In this document: one piece after another, positions 48,237 through 57,616 of the stretch
Position numbering within the stretch: position 1 is the first letter of the stretch
Layout of the letters: each line of letters starts with the position of its first letter
DNA from: an uncultured Thiohalocapsa sp.
Lineage (GTDB): Bacteria > Pseudomonadota > Gammaproteobacteria > Chromatiales > Chromatiaceae
Assembly: GCF_913062725.1 (NCBI RefSeq)
Contig: NZ_CAJXWY010000012.1
Span: 1-64,000, forward strand
Reading direction: 5' to 3'
Length of the DNA stretch: 64,000 bases
The notes under the pieces: generated by a model
Database searches by the model: none
Seen by the model: the letters and a program-made list of their open reading frames with translations, nothing else
Told to the model about the DNA's origin: nothing
Position numbers and translations under genes: made by a program

Positions 48237-48944
48237 CTAATCCTCGGCGAGTCGGCGCAGGTTCGGGATGTCGAGGATGAAACGGTTCGGGCGCGTCTCC
48301 ACCAGGAGGCGCTCGCGCTTGAAGCCCGCGATGGTCCGGCTGGCGGTCTCGGTGGTGATACCGAGCATGGCGCCCATGTCCTCGCGGCCGAAAAGCTCGC
48401 ACTCGGTGGCGTCGTGATCGCGCACCAGGCGCAGGAGCAGGCGCGCGACCCGTTGCCGGGCCGAGCCGGTGGAAAGCTCCGTGAGCCAGGCGTCCGCCTC
48501 GTTCAGCGCCCGCTGCCAGCGCGCCATGAGCTCACGGTGCAGTTGTGGGTTATCCTGGCTCAGCTGACGGACCACCCGGGTCGGGAAGCGGCAGACCTCG
48601 GAGCGCTGCAGGGCGATGGCGTCGTGATGGTAGCCTTCATCCAGCATCGCCTCCAGCCCCAGTACGTCCGCCCCGCGGACGATGCGCACGATGCGCTGGC
48701 TGCCATCGGGCAGGTATTGCACCAGCTTGATGGAGCCGGAGCGAACGGTGTACATGTAGGCGCTGGAATCCCCGGTTTTGTACAGGGTCGTGCCGGGCTT
48801 CAGATCGAACTGATCGATGGGATCGTGGATAAGGTCGAAGTCCGTTTCTGAGAGCCCGGCGAACAGCGCCGTGGTGCGCAACGCGCAGTTGCGGCAGTCG
48901 GCCTCGCCGGCCCAGGCCTCGCGCAGTGTCACGGACTTCACCAT
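48237..48944 (-). CDS. Crp/Fnr family transcriptional regulator
   Basis: 235 residues. The N-terminal cNMP-like sensor domain (LKPGTTLYKTGDSSAYMYTVRSGSIKLVQYL, about residues 53-83), a dimerisation helix and a winged helix with GRED and ITTETASRTIAGFKRERLL near 190-208 are visible. The recognition helix has E-x-x-S-R, as FNR does. An N-terminal CxxC (DCRNC) and a Cys in SEVCRF correspond to FNR cluster ligands, but the third N-terminal ligand position (C29 in E. coli FNR) is not Cys, so oxygen sensing is doubtful or altered. The start is the ATG at 48944; an upstream ATG would overlap its own operator. Confidence 0.85.
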   Translation of the reverse strand: MVKSVTLREAWAGEADCRNCALRTTALFAGLSETDFDLIHDPIDQFDLKPGTTLYKTGDSSAYMYTVRSGSIKLVQYLPDGSQRIVRIVRGADVLGLEAMLDEGYHHDAIALQRSEVCRFPTRVVRQLSQDNPQLHRELMARWQRALNEADAWLTELSTGSARQRVARLLLRLVRDHDATECELFGREDMGAMLGITTETASRTIAGFKRERLLVETRPNRFILDIPNLRRLAED

Positions 48945-48982
48945 AAGACTGATTAAACCTCGCCCTGTACAATACCGGATGA

Positions 48983-48996
48983 ATGACAATCGTCAA
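48983..48996. promoter_or_regulatory. TTGAC-type palindrome upstream of the Crp/Fnr gene
   Basis: On the minus strand TTGAC-GATT-GTCAT forms a 5-4-5 palindrome 39 bp before the regulator start. It is also 67 bp before the uup ATG on the other strand. It resembles FNR/Dnr/NnrR-type operators and could provide autoregulation. Confidence 0.5.
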
Positions 48997-49062
48997 ATTG
49001 TAAACGATTTTGCTTAGCCTTTGGCGCTTCCGCTGAAGCGGCGCCAGCGCTCGTACAACGCC

Positions 49063-51021
49063 ATGTCTTTGCTCTCTCTGCAATCCATCGTGCTCTCCTA
49101 CGGGGCACCCAATCTGCTCGATGGCGTCGATCTGACCATCGAGCCCGGGGAGCGGGTGTGCTTGCTCGGGCGCAACGGCACCGGTAAATCGACACTGTTG
49201 CGCATCATCGCCGGCGATGTCCAGCCGGATGCCGGGGAGGTCCGCCGCGGCGATGGCGTGCGGATCGCACGGCTGGCACAGGAAGCGCCCACGGGCGCGC
49301 ACGAGCGCGTGCTGGACGTGGTGATGGGCGGACTCGGGTCCCTCGGCGCCGCAGCCGCCGAGTATTTGCACCTGAGCCACCTGCTCGCGGCCAGCGCCGA
49401 GCCCAGTGCGACCGACCTGGCGCGGCTGGCGGCCGTGCAGCAACGTCTGGACGCAGAGGACGGCTGGGCCATCGAGCAACGCGCCGAGCGGGTCATCAGC
49501 CGCCTGGGGCTCGATGCGGAGGCTCGGTATGCAAACCTCTCCGGCGGCTTGCGCCGGCGTGTGATGCTGGCGCGGGCGCTGGTCTCGGAGCCGGATCTGC
49601 TGCTGCTCGACGAGCCCACCAACCATCTGGATGTGGATACCATCGAGTGGCTGGAGGAGTTCCTTCTGGGCTTCGGCGGCAGCATCCTGTTCATCACCCA
49701 CGACCGTCGCTTCCTGCGCCGGCTTGCGACCCGCATCCTGGAGCTCGACCGCGGCCGGCTCACCGACTGGCCGGGCGATTACGACAATTACCTGCGCCGC
49801 CGGGCGGAACGGGTGCATGCCGAGACCCAGGCGCAGGCGCGCTTCGACAAAAAGCTCGCCGAGGAGGAAGTCTGGATTCGCCAGGGCATCAAGGCGAGGC
49901 GCACCCGCAACGAGGGTCGCGTGCGCGCGCTCGAGGCCATGCGCGCAGAGCGCCGTGAGCGCCGTCACGGGCCCGGCAACGCCCGTCTGCGGCTCGACAG
50001 CGGTGAGCGCAGTGGCAAGCTGGTGGTGGAGGCCCAGGGGGTGCATTTTGGCTACGGACAAGGGGAGGGCGATGCGGCGGTCATCGACGGCCTCGACACC
50101 CTGATCCTGCGCGGCGACCGCGTCGGCATCATCGGGCCGAACGGCGCCGGCAAATCCACGCTGCTCAAGCTGCTGTTGGGCCAGCTGCAACCCGACGCCG
50201 GCCACATCCGTCTCGGTACCAGCCTGCAAATCGCCTACTTCGACCAACTCCGGGCCCAACTGGACCCCAATCGCAGCGTTCGCGACAACGTCGGCGGCGG
50301 CAGCGACGTGATCGAGGTGGGCGGGCGCCGCATCCATGTGCTCTCCTATCTCAAGGACTTCCTGTTCGCGCCGGCGCGCGCCCAGCAGCCCGTCTCGGCA
50401 CTCTCCGGCGGCGAGCGTAATCGCCTGCTGCTGGCGCGGCTCTTCACCCAGTCGGCCAACCTGCTGGTGATGGACGAGCCCACCAATGATCTGGATGTGG
50501 AGACGCTCGAGCTGCTGGAGGAATTGCTCTCGGACTTCGACGGCACCTTGCTGTTGGTGAGTCACGACCGTCAACTGCTCGACAATGTCGTGACCTCGAC
50601 GCTGGTGCTGGAGGGCGATGGCAAGGTACGGGAGTACGTCGGCGGTTGGTCCGACTGGATGCGCCAGCGGCGGCGTGCGCCGGCGGCGCCTGCCGAAGCG
50701 CCGAAGCCGGCGCGCGCGCCCGGGTCGCCGGCGGCCGGGGAGACACCCACTGGGCGGACAAACACTGGGCGGACAAACACTGGGGACGCGGCGACACGCA
50801 GGAAGCTCAGCTACAAGGAGCAACGGGAGCTGCAGGCGCTGCCGGCGCGGATCGAGCAGCTGGAAGCCGAGCAGGCGGTGCTGCGACAACGCCTGGCCGA
50901 CCCCTCCCTGTACCGCGAGGGTGGCGCCGAGGTGACCGCCGTGCAGGGCCGATTGGCGGCATTGGAGGAGCAACTCGCCGCCGACTACGCCCGCTGGGAA
51001 ACCCTCGAGGCCGCGACTTAG
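49063..51021 (+). CDS. uup: ABC-F ATPase Uup
   Basis: 652 residues with two ABC ATPase domains and no membrane part. The first has Walker A LLGRNGTGKSTLL, signature LSGGLRRRVMLARAL and Walker B LLLLDEPTNHLD. The second has IGPNGAGKSTLL, LSGGERNRLLLARLF and LLVMDEPTNDLD. A proline-rich linker and a C-terminal coiled-coil (LSYKEQRELQALPARIEQLEAEQAVLRQRL) are the Uup-specific DNA/ribosome-binding tail. The family acts on ribosomes or branched DNA. An in-frame TTG at 49021 could extend it slightly; the ATG at 49063 is preferred. Confidence 0.92.
   Translation: MSLLSLQSIVLSYGAPNLLDGVDLTIEPGERVCLLGRNGTGKSTLLRIIAGDVQPDAGEVRRGDGVRIARLAQEAPTGAHERVLDVVMGGLGSLGAAAAEYLHLSHLLAASAEPSATDLARLAAVQQRLDAEDGWAIEQRAERVISRLGLDAEARYANLSGGLRRRVMLARALVSEPDLLLLDEPTNHLDVDTIEWLEEFLLGFGGSILFITHDRRFLRRLATRILELDRGRLTDWPGDYDNYLRRRAERVHAETQAQARFDKKLAEEEVWIRQGIKARRTRNEGRVRALEAMRAERRERRHGPGNARLRLDSGERSGKLVVEAQGVHFGYGQGEGDAAVIDGLDTLILRGDRVGIIGPNGAGKSTLLKLLLGQLQPDAGHIRLGTSLQIAYFDQLRAQLDPNRSVRDNVGGGSDVIEVGGRRIHVLSYLKDFLFAPARAQQPVSALSGGERNRLLLARLFTQSANLLVMDEPTNDLDVETLELLEELLSDFDGTLLLVSHDRQLLDNVVTSTLVLEGDGKVREYVGGWSDWMRQRRRAPAAPAEAPKPARAPGSPAAGETPTGRTNTGRTNTGDAATRRKLSYKEQRELQALPARIEQLEAEQAVLRQRLADPSLYREGGAEVTAVQGRLAALEEQLAADYARWETLEAAT
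50748..50783 (+). repeat. 15-bp tandem repeat within uup linker
   Basis: Two exact units (CACTGGGCGGACAAA, 50748-50762 and 50763-50777) plus a partial third encode a TGRTN repeat between the second ATPase domain and the C-terminal coiled coil. Confidence 0.8.
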
Positions 51022-51087
51022 CCCCGACGAGTGCGGTGCACCGAGACGGACCTGTGGCGGGTCTGAAAGACAGCCGCGTCGGCGGCG

Positions 51088-51900
51088 TCAGTCGAGGGTC
51101 TTGTCGCGCTCGATCAGCGCATAGGCCGAGTGGTTATGGATGGACTCGAAGTTCTCCGCCGTCACCACATAGGCGCTGATGCGTTCGTCGTCGTTGAGTC
51201 GCCGGGCAACGTCGCGGACGGTATCCTCGACGAACTTGGGGTTGTCGTAGGCGCGCTCGGTGACGTGCTTCTCATCGGGGCGCTTCAGGAGCCCGTAGAG
51301 CTCACAGGACGCTTCCGCCTCGACCATTTCGATCAGCTCCTCGATCCACAAAAAGCCCCGGGTGCGAGCCTCCACCGTGATGTGGGAGCGCTGGTTGTGA
51401 GCGCCGTAGTCGGAGATCTGCTTGGAACAGGGGCAGAGACTGGTGACGGGCACGACGGCCTTGATGGACATCTGCGACCTGCCGTCGCGGATCTCGCCGA
51501 TCAGCGTGACATCGTAGTCCATCAGGCTGGGGACGCCGCTGACCGGCGCGTGCTTCTTGACGAAGAACGGAAAGCGCATCTCGATGTGGCCGGCCTGCGA
51601 TTCCAGCCGCTGCGCCATTTCCACCAGCATTTGCTTGAAGGTGCCGACGCCGATCTCGTCTTCGTGCCCATTGAGGATGGCGACGAAGCGCGACATGTGC
51701 GTGCCTTTGAAATTGTGCGGAAGGTACACGAACATGTTGAAAGTGGCCACCGTGTGTTGCTCGTGGCCGCTGCGGTCCTTGATGCGCACCGGATGGCGGA
51801 TGTCCTTGATGCCGACCTTGTCGATGGCGATCTGCCTGCTGTCGGCACTGCCCTGGACATCGGCGATGGCGGTTGTGGCTGTCGAGAGCCTGGAATCCAT
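51088..51900 (-). CDS. folE2: GTP cyclohydrolase FolE2
   Basis: 270 residues. It makes dihydroneopterin triphosphate, the first step of folate (and queuosine) synthesis; it is the metal-promiscuous, zinc-independent alternative to FolE. The family blocks [57 protein letters not shown] and the C-terminal [17 protein letters not shown] are clear. The ATG at 51900 has GAGG 9 nt upstream; an ATG three codons earlier lies too close to that SD. It is convergent with uup. No Zur-type box was seen in the 234-bp upstream gap. Confidence 0.93.
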   Translation of the reverse strand: MDSRLSTATTAIADVQGSADSRQIAIDKVGIKDIRHPVRIKDRSGHEQHTVATFNMFVYLPHNFKGTHMSRFVAILNGHEDEIGVGTFKQMLVEMAQRLESQAGHIEMRFPFFVKKHAPVSGVPSLMDYDVTLIGEIRDGRSQMSIKAVVPVTSLCPCSKQISDYGAHNQRSHITVEARTRGFLWIEELIEMVEAEASCELYGLLKRPDEKHVTERAYDNPKFVEDTVRDVARRLNDDERISAYVVTAENFESIHNHSAYALIERDKTLD

Positions 51901-52134
51901 TGACTGCATCCTCAACGAGAAGTCCCGCTCGGGGCACCGGCGGGCGGTACCGAATGGGTGGTTGCGGGGAGGTGTGCGCGGGTTGGGCCGAAGAAAACGG
52001 GTAGTCCTCGTGGATATTATCCGCACAGACCGGCACTTGCATGAGCCCGGGATTATCGGGGATCGGATCTGGGAGGGCAAATGCGGACGACCATGCCAGT
52101 GCGCGGGCCGCCCACGGCATTGGCGGCGGGGGCG

Positions 52135-53064
52135 TCAGCGATCCCGGGCGATGATGTAGTCCGCGATCCAGCGCAGCGGGTCCGCGCCCGCGCCGAAGTC
52201 GCGCAGGGCGGCGAGCGCCGAGTCCACCAACGCGCGTGCGGCGGCATGGGCGGCTTCGACGCCGAGCAGCGAGGGGTAGGTGGCCTTGTGGTGCGCCGCA
52301 TCGGCTCCGCTGGTCTTGCCGATGACCGCGGTGTCGCCCTCCACATCCAGCAAATCGTCCTGCACCTGAAAAGCGAGCCCGATACAGGCCGCGTAGTGGT
52401 CCATCGCGGCGGCCCGTGCCTGGGCCTGCGCCGGATCCTGATCCGCCGCCTGCCCATGCGGCGGCGTGTCGGCCGCAATGGCGGCCATGGCGACGGCGGC
52501 GCGGATCAGCGCCCCGGTCTTGTGCTGATGCAGGTTCTTGAGCGCGTCCAGATCGAGTTGTCGGCCTTCCGAGGCGAGATCCAGGACCTGGCCGCCGAGC
52601 ATGCCGCCGGCGCCCGCCGCCTGCGCCAGGCGCGCGACCATGGCCACCCGCGCTGCGGGCGGGTTGTGCGGATCGGTGGCGAGCACTTCGAACGCGAGCG
52701 TCTGCAAGGCGTCCCCGGCCAACAACGCCGTCGCCTCATCGAAGGCCTTGTGGCATGTGGGGCGGCCGCGGCGCAGATCGTCGTCATCCAGCGACGGCAG
52801 ATCGTCGTGCACCAGCGAGGAGGCGTGGATCAGCTCCAGTGCCGCTGCGGCTGCGTCCACACGCTCCCAGGAGACGCCGGTGGCGCGGGCGGCGGCGTAG
52901 GCGAGAATGGGACGCACGCGCTTGCCGCTACCCAGCACGGCGTAGCGCATGGCCGCATGCAGGCGCTCGGGCGAGGTGTCGGCGGCCGGCAGCGAGGCGT
53001 CGAGCACCGTTTCGATGCGCGCGCGGCACTGCGCCATCAGCGGGCCTAGGGGGTCTTCGCTCAT
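52135..53064 (-). CDS. ispA: Polyprenyl synthetase (farnesyl/geranyl diphosphate synthase type)
   Basis: 309 residues. It condenses isopentenyl diphosphate with allylic diphosphates. The first Asp-rich motif is in HDDLPSLDDDDLRRGRPT near residue 93 and the second in FQVQDDLLDVEGD near 234. GKRVRPILAYAA near 53 is also typical. The SD AGGA lies about 7 nt before the ATG. The xseB-ispA order is conserved in gammaproteobacteria, but dxs, the usual next gene, is absent and folE2 lies there instead after 234 bp. Confidence 0.92.
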   Translation of the reverse strand: MSEDPLGPLMAQCRARIETVLDASLPAADTSPERLHAAMRYAVLGSGKRVRPILAYAAARATGVSWERVDAAAAALELIHASSLVHDDLPSLDDDDLRRGRPTCHKAFDEATALLAGDALQTLAFEVLATDPHNPPAARVAMVARLAQAAGAGGMLGGQVLDLASEGRQLDLDALKNLHQHKTGALIRAAVAMAAIAADTPPHGQAADQDPAQAQARAAAMDHYAACIGLAFQVQDDLLDVEGDTAVIGKTSGADAAHHKATYPSLLGVEAAHAAARALVDSALAALRDFGAGADPLRWIADYIIARDR

Positions 53065-53133
53065 GGGGCATTCCTGCAGCGGGATCGGCTTCTGGTTGCA
53101 ACGGGCCGGCGCCGCGACGGCTGCGCACCCGGC

Positions 53134-53445
53134 TCAGTCGCGTGTGTCATCGCCGAAGGGCTCCGGGGCCGCCGTCTCAGACGACTCGGTGAGGATGCGC
53201 ACGCGTTGCTCGGCGGCGTCGAGCGCGTGCTGGCACGCACGGGTGAGGCCGATGCCACGCTCGAACACCGCGAGCGATTCCTCCAGCGTGAGCCCGTCGC
53301 CCTCGAGGCGCTCCACCAGGGCCTCCAACTCCGCCATGGCGCGCTCGAACTGCGGCGGCTCGGCGATGTCGGCGGGCTCGCCTGTGCTGGTCTCTGCGTT
53401 GGGGTTGCTGGCGTCGGTGACGTCTGTGACAGTGTTCTTGCTCAT
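53134..53445 (-). CDS. xseB: Exodeoxyribonuclease VII small subunit
   Basis: 103 residues. The XseB coiled-coil signature is FERAMAELEALVERLEGDGLTLEESLAVFERGIGL (about residues 38-72). An N-terminal low-complexity acidic extension precedes it. It pairs with XseA to degrade single-stranded DNA. It is followed by ispA after 69 bp. The ATG at 53445 is the first reasonable start; frames upstream lie in the divergent promoter. Confidence 0.9.
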   Translation of the reverse strand: MSKNTVTDVTDASNPNAETSTGEPADIAEPPQFERAMAELEALVERLEGDGLTLEESLAVFERGIGLTRACQHALDAAEQRVRILTESSETAAPEPFGDDTRD

Positions 53446-53472
53446 GTGTGGTTTGTGTGATGCATCGCGGAT

Positions 53473-53501
53473 ACGGTAGCTTAGGGGAATTTTGTGGTCA
53501 A
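53473..53501 (-). promoter_or_regulatory. Candidate xseB-ispA promoter
   Basis: On the minus strand TTGACC (53501-53496) and TACCGT (53478-53473) are 17 bp apart, ending 27 bp before the xseB ATG. The -35 matches 5/6 and the -10 weakly. The divergent parE promoter is not resolved. Confidence 0.45.
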
Positions 53502-53572
53502 TTTCCGCGCGCCCACCGCCGACTGGTGAGCGGGCCGGGGGTGGACCCTTGCGCAGGAGTATTGCCCCGCCG

Positions 53573-55459
53573 ATGAAAGGCACCTACGACGCCTCTTCCA
53601 TCGAGGTCCTGAGCGGCCTTGACCCGGTGCGCAAGCGCCCGGGTATGTACACGGATACCGCCCGCCCGAACCACCTGGCGCAGGAGGTGATCGACAACAG
53701 TGTCGACGAGGCGCTGGCAGGGCATGCCACACGCATCGACGTCACCCTGTTCGCCGACGGCTCCTGCGAGGTGGCCGACGATGGCCGCGGCATGCCTGTC
53801 GACGTCCATCCACAGCTGGGGCTGCCGGGCGTCGAAGTGATTCTCACCAAGCTGCACGCGGGGGGGAAGTTCAACAGCAACAGCTACCGTTTCGCCGGCG
53901 GCCTGCACGGTGTTGGTGTCTCGGTGGTGAACGCGCTCTCCAAGCAGTTGCAGATTTGGATCAGGCGCGACGGCAAGGAATACCATATGGCCTTCGCCGA
54001 TGGGCACAAGCGCACGGCGCTGGCGGCGGTGGGCAGCGTCGGGCGCGGCAACAACGGCACCCGGCTGCACTTCTGGCCGGATCCGGCGTATTTCGACTCG
54101 CCCAAGTTCTCGGTCCGCCAGCTCACCCACCTGTTGCGGGCCAAAGCCGTGCTTTGTCCCGGCCTCGAGGTCCGCTTTCGGGATGAGGCGAGCGGAGAAG
54201 AGCGCACCTGGTGTTATGAGGACGGTCTCAAGGACTACCTGCAGCAGGCCCTGGCAACGCTGTCGACGGTACCGTCACCGCCCTTCGTCGGTAATATGGA
54301 GGGGAGGACAGAGGCCGCCGCCTGGGCGGTCACCTGGCTGCCCGAGGACGGTGACCCCGTCAGCGAAAGCTACGTGAACCTGATACCGACGGTGCAGGGC
54401 GGCACCCACGTGAACGGCCTGCGCACCGGGCTCACCGAGGCCGTGCGGGAGTTCTGTGAGTTCCGCAATCTGCTGCCCCGGGGTGTACGCTTGGCACCGG
54501 AGGATGTCTGGGCCCGGGCCAGCTGGGTGCTGTCGGTGAAGCTGACGGAGCCGCAGTTCTCCGGTCAGACCAAAGAGCGGTTGTCGTCGCGGGAGTGTGC
54601 CGCCTTCGTATCCGGCGTGGTCAAGGATGCGTTCAGTCTGTGGCTGAACGAGCACGTGGCCGATGGCGAGCGCATCGCCGAGCTCGCCATCGCCGGCGCC
54701 CAGGCCAGACTGCGGGCGGGGCGCAAGGTCACACGCAAAAAGGTCACTCAGGGACCGGCGCTGCCCGGCAAGCTCGCCGACTGCACCAGCACCGATCCCG
54801 AGCGCAGCGAGCTCTTCCTGGTGGAGGGCGACTCCGCCGGCGGCTCCGCCAAGCAGGCGCGCGACCGGGAGTTCCAGGCGATCATGCCGCTGCGGGGCAA
54901 GATTCTGAACACCTGGGAAGTCGACCCGGCGGAGGTACTGGGCTCCCAGGAGGTGCATGATATCGCCGTCGCCATCGGCGTCGACCCGGGCAGTGATGAC
55001 CTGACCCGACTGCGCTTCGGCAAGATCTGCATCCTGGCGGATGCGGATTCCGACGGTGCCCACATTGCGACCCTGCTGTGTGCCCTGTTCTACCGGCACT
55101 TCCCGCGGCTGGTGGCGGAGGGGCATGTGTATGTGGCCATGCCGCCGCTGTATCGCATCGACGTGGGCAAGCAGGTGTTCTACGCCCTGGATAACGACGA
55201 GCGCCAGGGCATTTTGGATCGCATCGCCGCCGAGAAGCTCAAGGGCAAGGTCAGTGTGCAACGCTTCAAGGGACTCGGCGAGATGAATCCGGCCCAGCTG
55301 CGGGAGACCACGATCCACCCGGATACCCGGCGCCTGGTGCAGCTGACGGTTGTGCCCGACGACGGCAGCGGCACCTTGATGGATATGCTGCTGGCAAAAA
55401 AGCGTGCCGCCGACCGCCGCGCCTGGCTGCAGGAGAAGGGTGACCTGGCGGCGGTGTAA
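53573..55459 (+). CDS. parE: DNA topoisomerase IV subunit B
   Basis: 628 residues. GHKL ATPase: RKRPGMYTDTARPNHLAQEVIDNSVDEALAG near 20-50, DDGRGMPVDVH and GGLHGVGVSVVNALS. TOPRIM: EGDSAGGSAKQARDREFQ near 417, LRGKILN and DADSDGAHIATLL. It provides the ATPase for decatenation with ParC. ParE is favoured over GyrB by the length (about 630, lacking the proteobacterial GyrB insert) and by overall similarity. The ATG at 53573 gives the conserved N-terminus YDASSIEVLSGLDPVRKRPGMY. Confidence 0.94.
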   Translation: MKGTYDASSIEVLSGLDPVRKRPGMYTDTARPNHLAQEVIDNSVDEALAGHATRIDVTLFADGSCEVADDGRGMPVDVHPQLGLPGVEVILTKLHAGGKFNSNSYRFAGGLHGVGVSVVNALSKQLQIWIRRDGKEYHMAFADGHKRTALAAVGSVGRGNNGTRLHFWPDPAYFDSPKFSVRQLTHLLRAKAVLCPGLEVRFRDEASGEERTWCYEDGLKDYLQQALATLSTVPSPPFVGNMEGRTEAAAWAVTWLPEDGDPVSESYVNLIPTVQGGTHVNGLRTGLTEAVREFCEFRNLLPRGVRLAPEDVWARASWVLSVKLTEPQFSGQTKERLSSRECAAFVSGVVKDAFSLWLNEHVADGERIAELAIAGAQARLRAGRKVTRKKVTQGPALPGKLADCTSTDPERSELFLVEGDSAGGSAKQARDREFQAIMPLRGKILNTWEVDPAEVLGSQEVHDIAVAIGVDPGSDDLTRLRFGKICILADADSDGAHIATLLCALFYRHFPRLVAEGHVYVAMPPLYRIDVGKQVFYALDNDERQGILDRIAAEKLKGKVSVQRFKGLGEMNPAQLRETTIHPDTRRLVQLTVVPDDGSGTLMDMLLAKKRAADRRAWLQEKGDLAAV

Positions 55460-55520
55460 GCCCAGCCGCCGCCGACACCCACCGCGCCCATCGCCATCAA
55501 CCACACTTGCAGGTGCCGCC

Positions 55521-56648
55521 ATGACGCCATTTTGCTACGCTCATGCCGCCGCTGACGACTGGGAAGCCGCGCTCGCGCAGGTGGCCGACGGTCTCGTCGA
55601 CGCCCGCGGGAACCTCGGCTTTATCTACGTCACCGAGGCCGTGAATCCACATCTCGATACGGTCCTCGCCCGGCTGCGGGAGGTTACCGGCGCCGAGCAC
55701 TGGGTGGGCGCCGTCGGCATCGGCATTTGCGCCACCGGCGTCGAGTACTACGAGCGGCCTGCCATCGCCGCGATGCTCGCGGACCTGCCGGCGGAGGCCT
55801 TTCGGGTGTTTCCGCCGGTGCGCGAGGACGCGGCGGTGCTCGACGACCTGCTGGCCGAGTGGCTCGGGCCGAATAACGAGCCCTTCAGCGGTCCCTTCAT
55901 CGGCTTGGTCCATGGCGACCCGGCGAACCCCCTGACCGAGACCCTGGTGAGCGGCATCGCCGAGCGCACCACCACGGGCTTCCTCGTCGGCGGCCTCGCC
56001 AGCGCCCGGGAGACGGCGCGGGTGGTGGCGGACACGCCTGCAGAGGGTGGCGTGGCCGGCGTCCTGTTCACCGACGCCGTTGGCATCCAGACCAACCTGA
56101 GCCAGGGCTGCTCACCCATCGGCCCGCACCATGCCATCACCGAGTCCGAGCGCAATGTGCTGATTCGCCTGGACAACCGCCCGGCGCTGGATGTCTTCAA
56201 CGAGGACATCGGCGAAGTCCTGGCGCGCGATCTCTCCCGCGTCGCCGGCTACATCTTCGCCGGGCTCCCCATCCCCGGCTCGGACACCGGCGACTATCTG
56301 GTGCGCAATCTCATCGGCGCCGACACCGAGCGCAAGCTGCTCGGCATCGGCGATCTGGTGGAGCAGGGCCGGGACATGATGTTCTGCCGGCGCGATGCCG
56401 CCAGCGCCCGCGAGGATCTGAGCCGTATGCTCACGCACCTCAAGGCCCGCCTCAGCGGCCCACCGCGGGGCGGCGTCTATGTGTCCTGTCTCGGCCGCGG
56501 CGCCAGCCTCTTCGGCGACGACTCCCAGGAGCTGAAGCAGATTCGCGACGAGCTCGGCGACTTTCCGCTGGTGGGCTTCTATGCCAACGGCGAGATCTTC
56601 CGCGACCGGCTCTACGGCTACACGGGTGTGCTGACCCTGTTCACCTGA
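55521..56648 (+). CDS. FIST N/C-domain sensory protein
   Basis: 375 residues. The FIST N domain (about 1-200, with VGAVGIGICATGVEYYERPA near 60 and GFLVGGLASARE) and FIST C domain (about 215-375, with ISRVAGYIFAGLPIP-like region and LVGFYANGEIFRDRLYGYTGVLTLF) are recognisable. FIST proteins bind small ligands, probably amino acids, and often feed signal-transduction partners. No kinase or cyclase is adjacent here, so it may act alone or with distant partners. The SD AGGTG lies just upstream. It is convergent with the bufferin operon. Confidence 0.85.
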   Translation: MTPFCYAHAAADDWEAALAQVADGLVDARGNLGFIYVTEAVNPHLDTVLARLREVTGAEHWVGAVGIGICATGVEYYERPAIAAMLADLPAEAFRVFPPVREDAAVLDDLLAEWLGPNNEPFSGPFIGLVHGDPANPLTETLVSGIAERTTTGFLVGGLASARETARVVADTPAEGGVAGVLFTDAVGIQTNLSQGCSPIGPHHAITESERNVLIRLDNRPALDVFNEDIGEVLARDLSRVAGYIFAGLPIPGSDTGDYLVRNLIGADTERKLLGIGDLVEQGRDMMFCRRDAASAREDLSRMLTHLKARLSGPPRGGVYVSCLGRGASLFGDDSQELKQIRDELGDFPLVGFYANGEIFRDRLYGYTGVLTLFT

Positions 56649-56800
56649 CTACCGTCAGCGGCGGGTGCTGGCGGCGGTCTCCGCCCGTCAGCAGGGGCGC
56701 CCTGGTGGCGCCGGCGCACACCCGTCGCAGGCGCGACGGCCGCCCGTGGCCGTGGGACTGTGCGAGCGCCGGGTCAGTCGGCGTTGGCCCCGGACCTACG

Positions 56801-57616
56801 CTAAATCGCGTCCGGCGAGCCGGGGTCCAGCCAGCGGGTGCCGAGGATGACGTCGCGGCGGCGAAGGTCAGCGAGCATGCGGGCGCCGGCGGCGATGACC
56901 TTGTCCGGCGCCGGATGCCCAAGCTCGGCGGCGATGACCTGCATGGCCTCGCGGCCGGTGCGCGGGGTGGCGTCCTCCAGCAGCGCCAGCAGGCGGTGCG
57001 TGACGGCGTTGACTTCGAGGAACTCGATGCGCTCGGCGCGGTTGCGATAGACCACCAGATGGGTGGGGGCGTCGGCGGGCGCGTCGGGCTGGAATTCGGG
57101 TCCGATGCGATGCACCGGAAAGCGATAGCGCAGGTTCCATACCAGCGGCGAGAGCACCGGGGCGGCGTCCAGCAGATCGCCGTTGGGGTTCGCCCGGCTG
57201 GGGTCGGGCTCGTCGTCACTGACCCCCAGCGCCAGTTCCACCCATTCGTAGTGCGCCAGCTCCAGCAGGAAGGGCGGGTCGTCGGTGGCCTGCCGGGCGC
57301 GGGTGGTGCCGAGATAGTCCAGGAACTCCTGGGAGATTTCGAGAAACAAGGGCGTCGCCGCCCGGTGTTGCACCATGAAGTCCCGGATCAGGGCGCGCCA
57401 GCGCGCCTGCGGCAGAATGCGGCGCAGCACCGGGAAGCTGGAGCCGAGCAAGCCCGCGAGATTGTTGAAACACAGATCCCGATAGATGGCCATGCGGCGG
57501 TCTTCGATCCCCGCCGGCGCAGGCGCGTGCTCGGGGTCGCGGATGTGCGCCGCGAAGGCGCGTTGCACCGACTGGAAGTCGTCCGCCACGGTGGCCTTCG
57601 CCGCCTGCTCAGGCAT
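56801..57616 (-). CDS. hvfC: HvfC/BufC-family (DUF2063) RiPP modification partner
   Basis: 271 residues. The N-terminal DUF2063 domain has [21 protein letters not shown] and [26 protein letters not shown], and a helical C-terminal region follows. In Haemophilus-type hvf and bufferin operons this protein binds the precursor leader and supports the DUF692 enzyme in installing oxazolone/thioamide groups on Cys. Its ATG overlaps the hvfB stop by 8 bp, so it is translationally coupled. It is the last gene of the operon; the DoxX-like hvfD often seen elsewhere is not here. Confidence 0.87.
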   Translation of the reverse strand: MPEQAAKATVADDFQSVQRAFAAHIRDPEHAPAPAGIEDRRMAIYRDLCFNNLAGLLGSSFPVLRRILPQARWRALIRDFMVQHRAATPLFLEISQEFLDYLGTTRARQATDDPPFLLELAHYEWVELALGVSDDEPDPSRANPNGDLLDAAPVLSPLVWNLRYRFPVHRIGPEFQPDAPADAPTHLVVYRNRAERIEFLEVNAVTHRLLALLEDATPRTGREAMQVIAAELGHPAPDKVIAAGARMLADLRRRDVILGTRWLDPGSPDAI

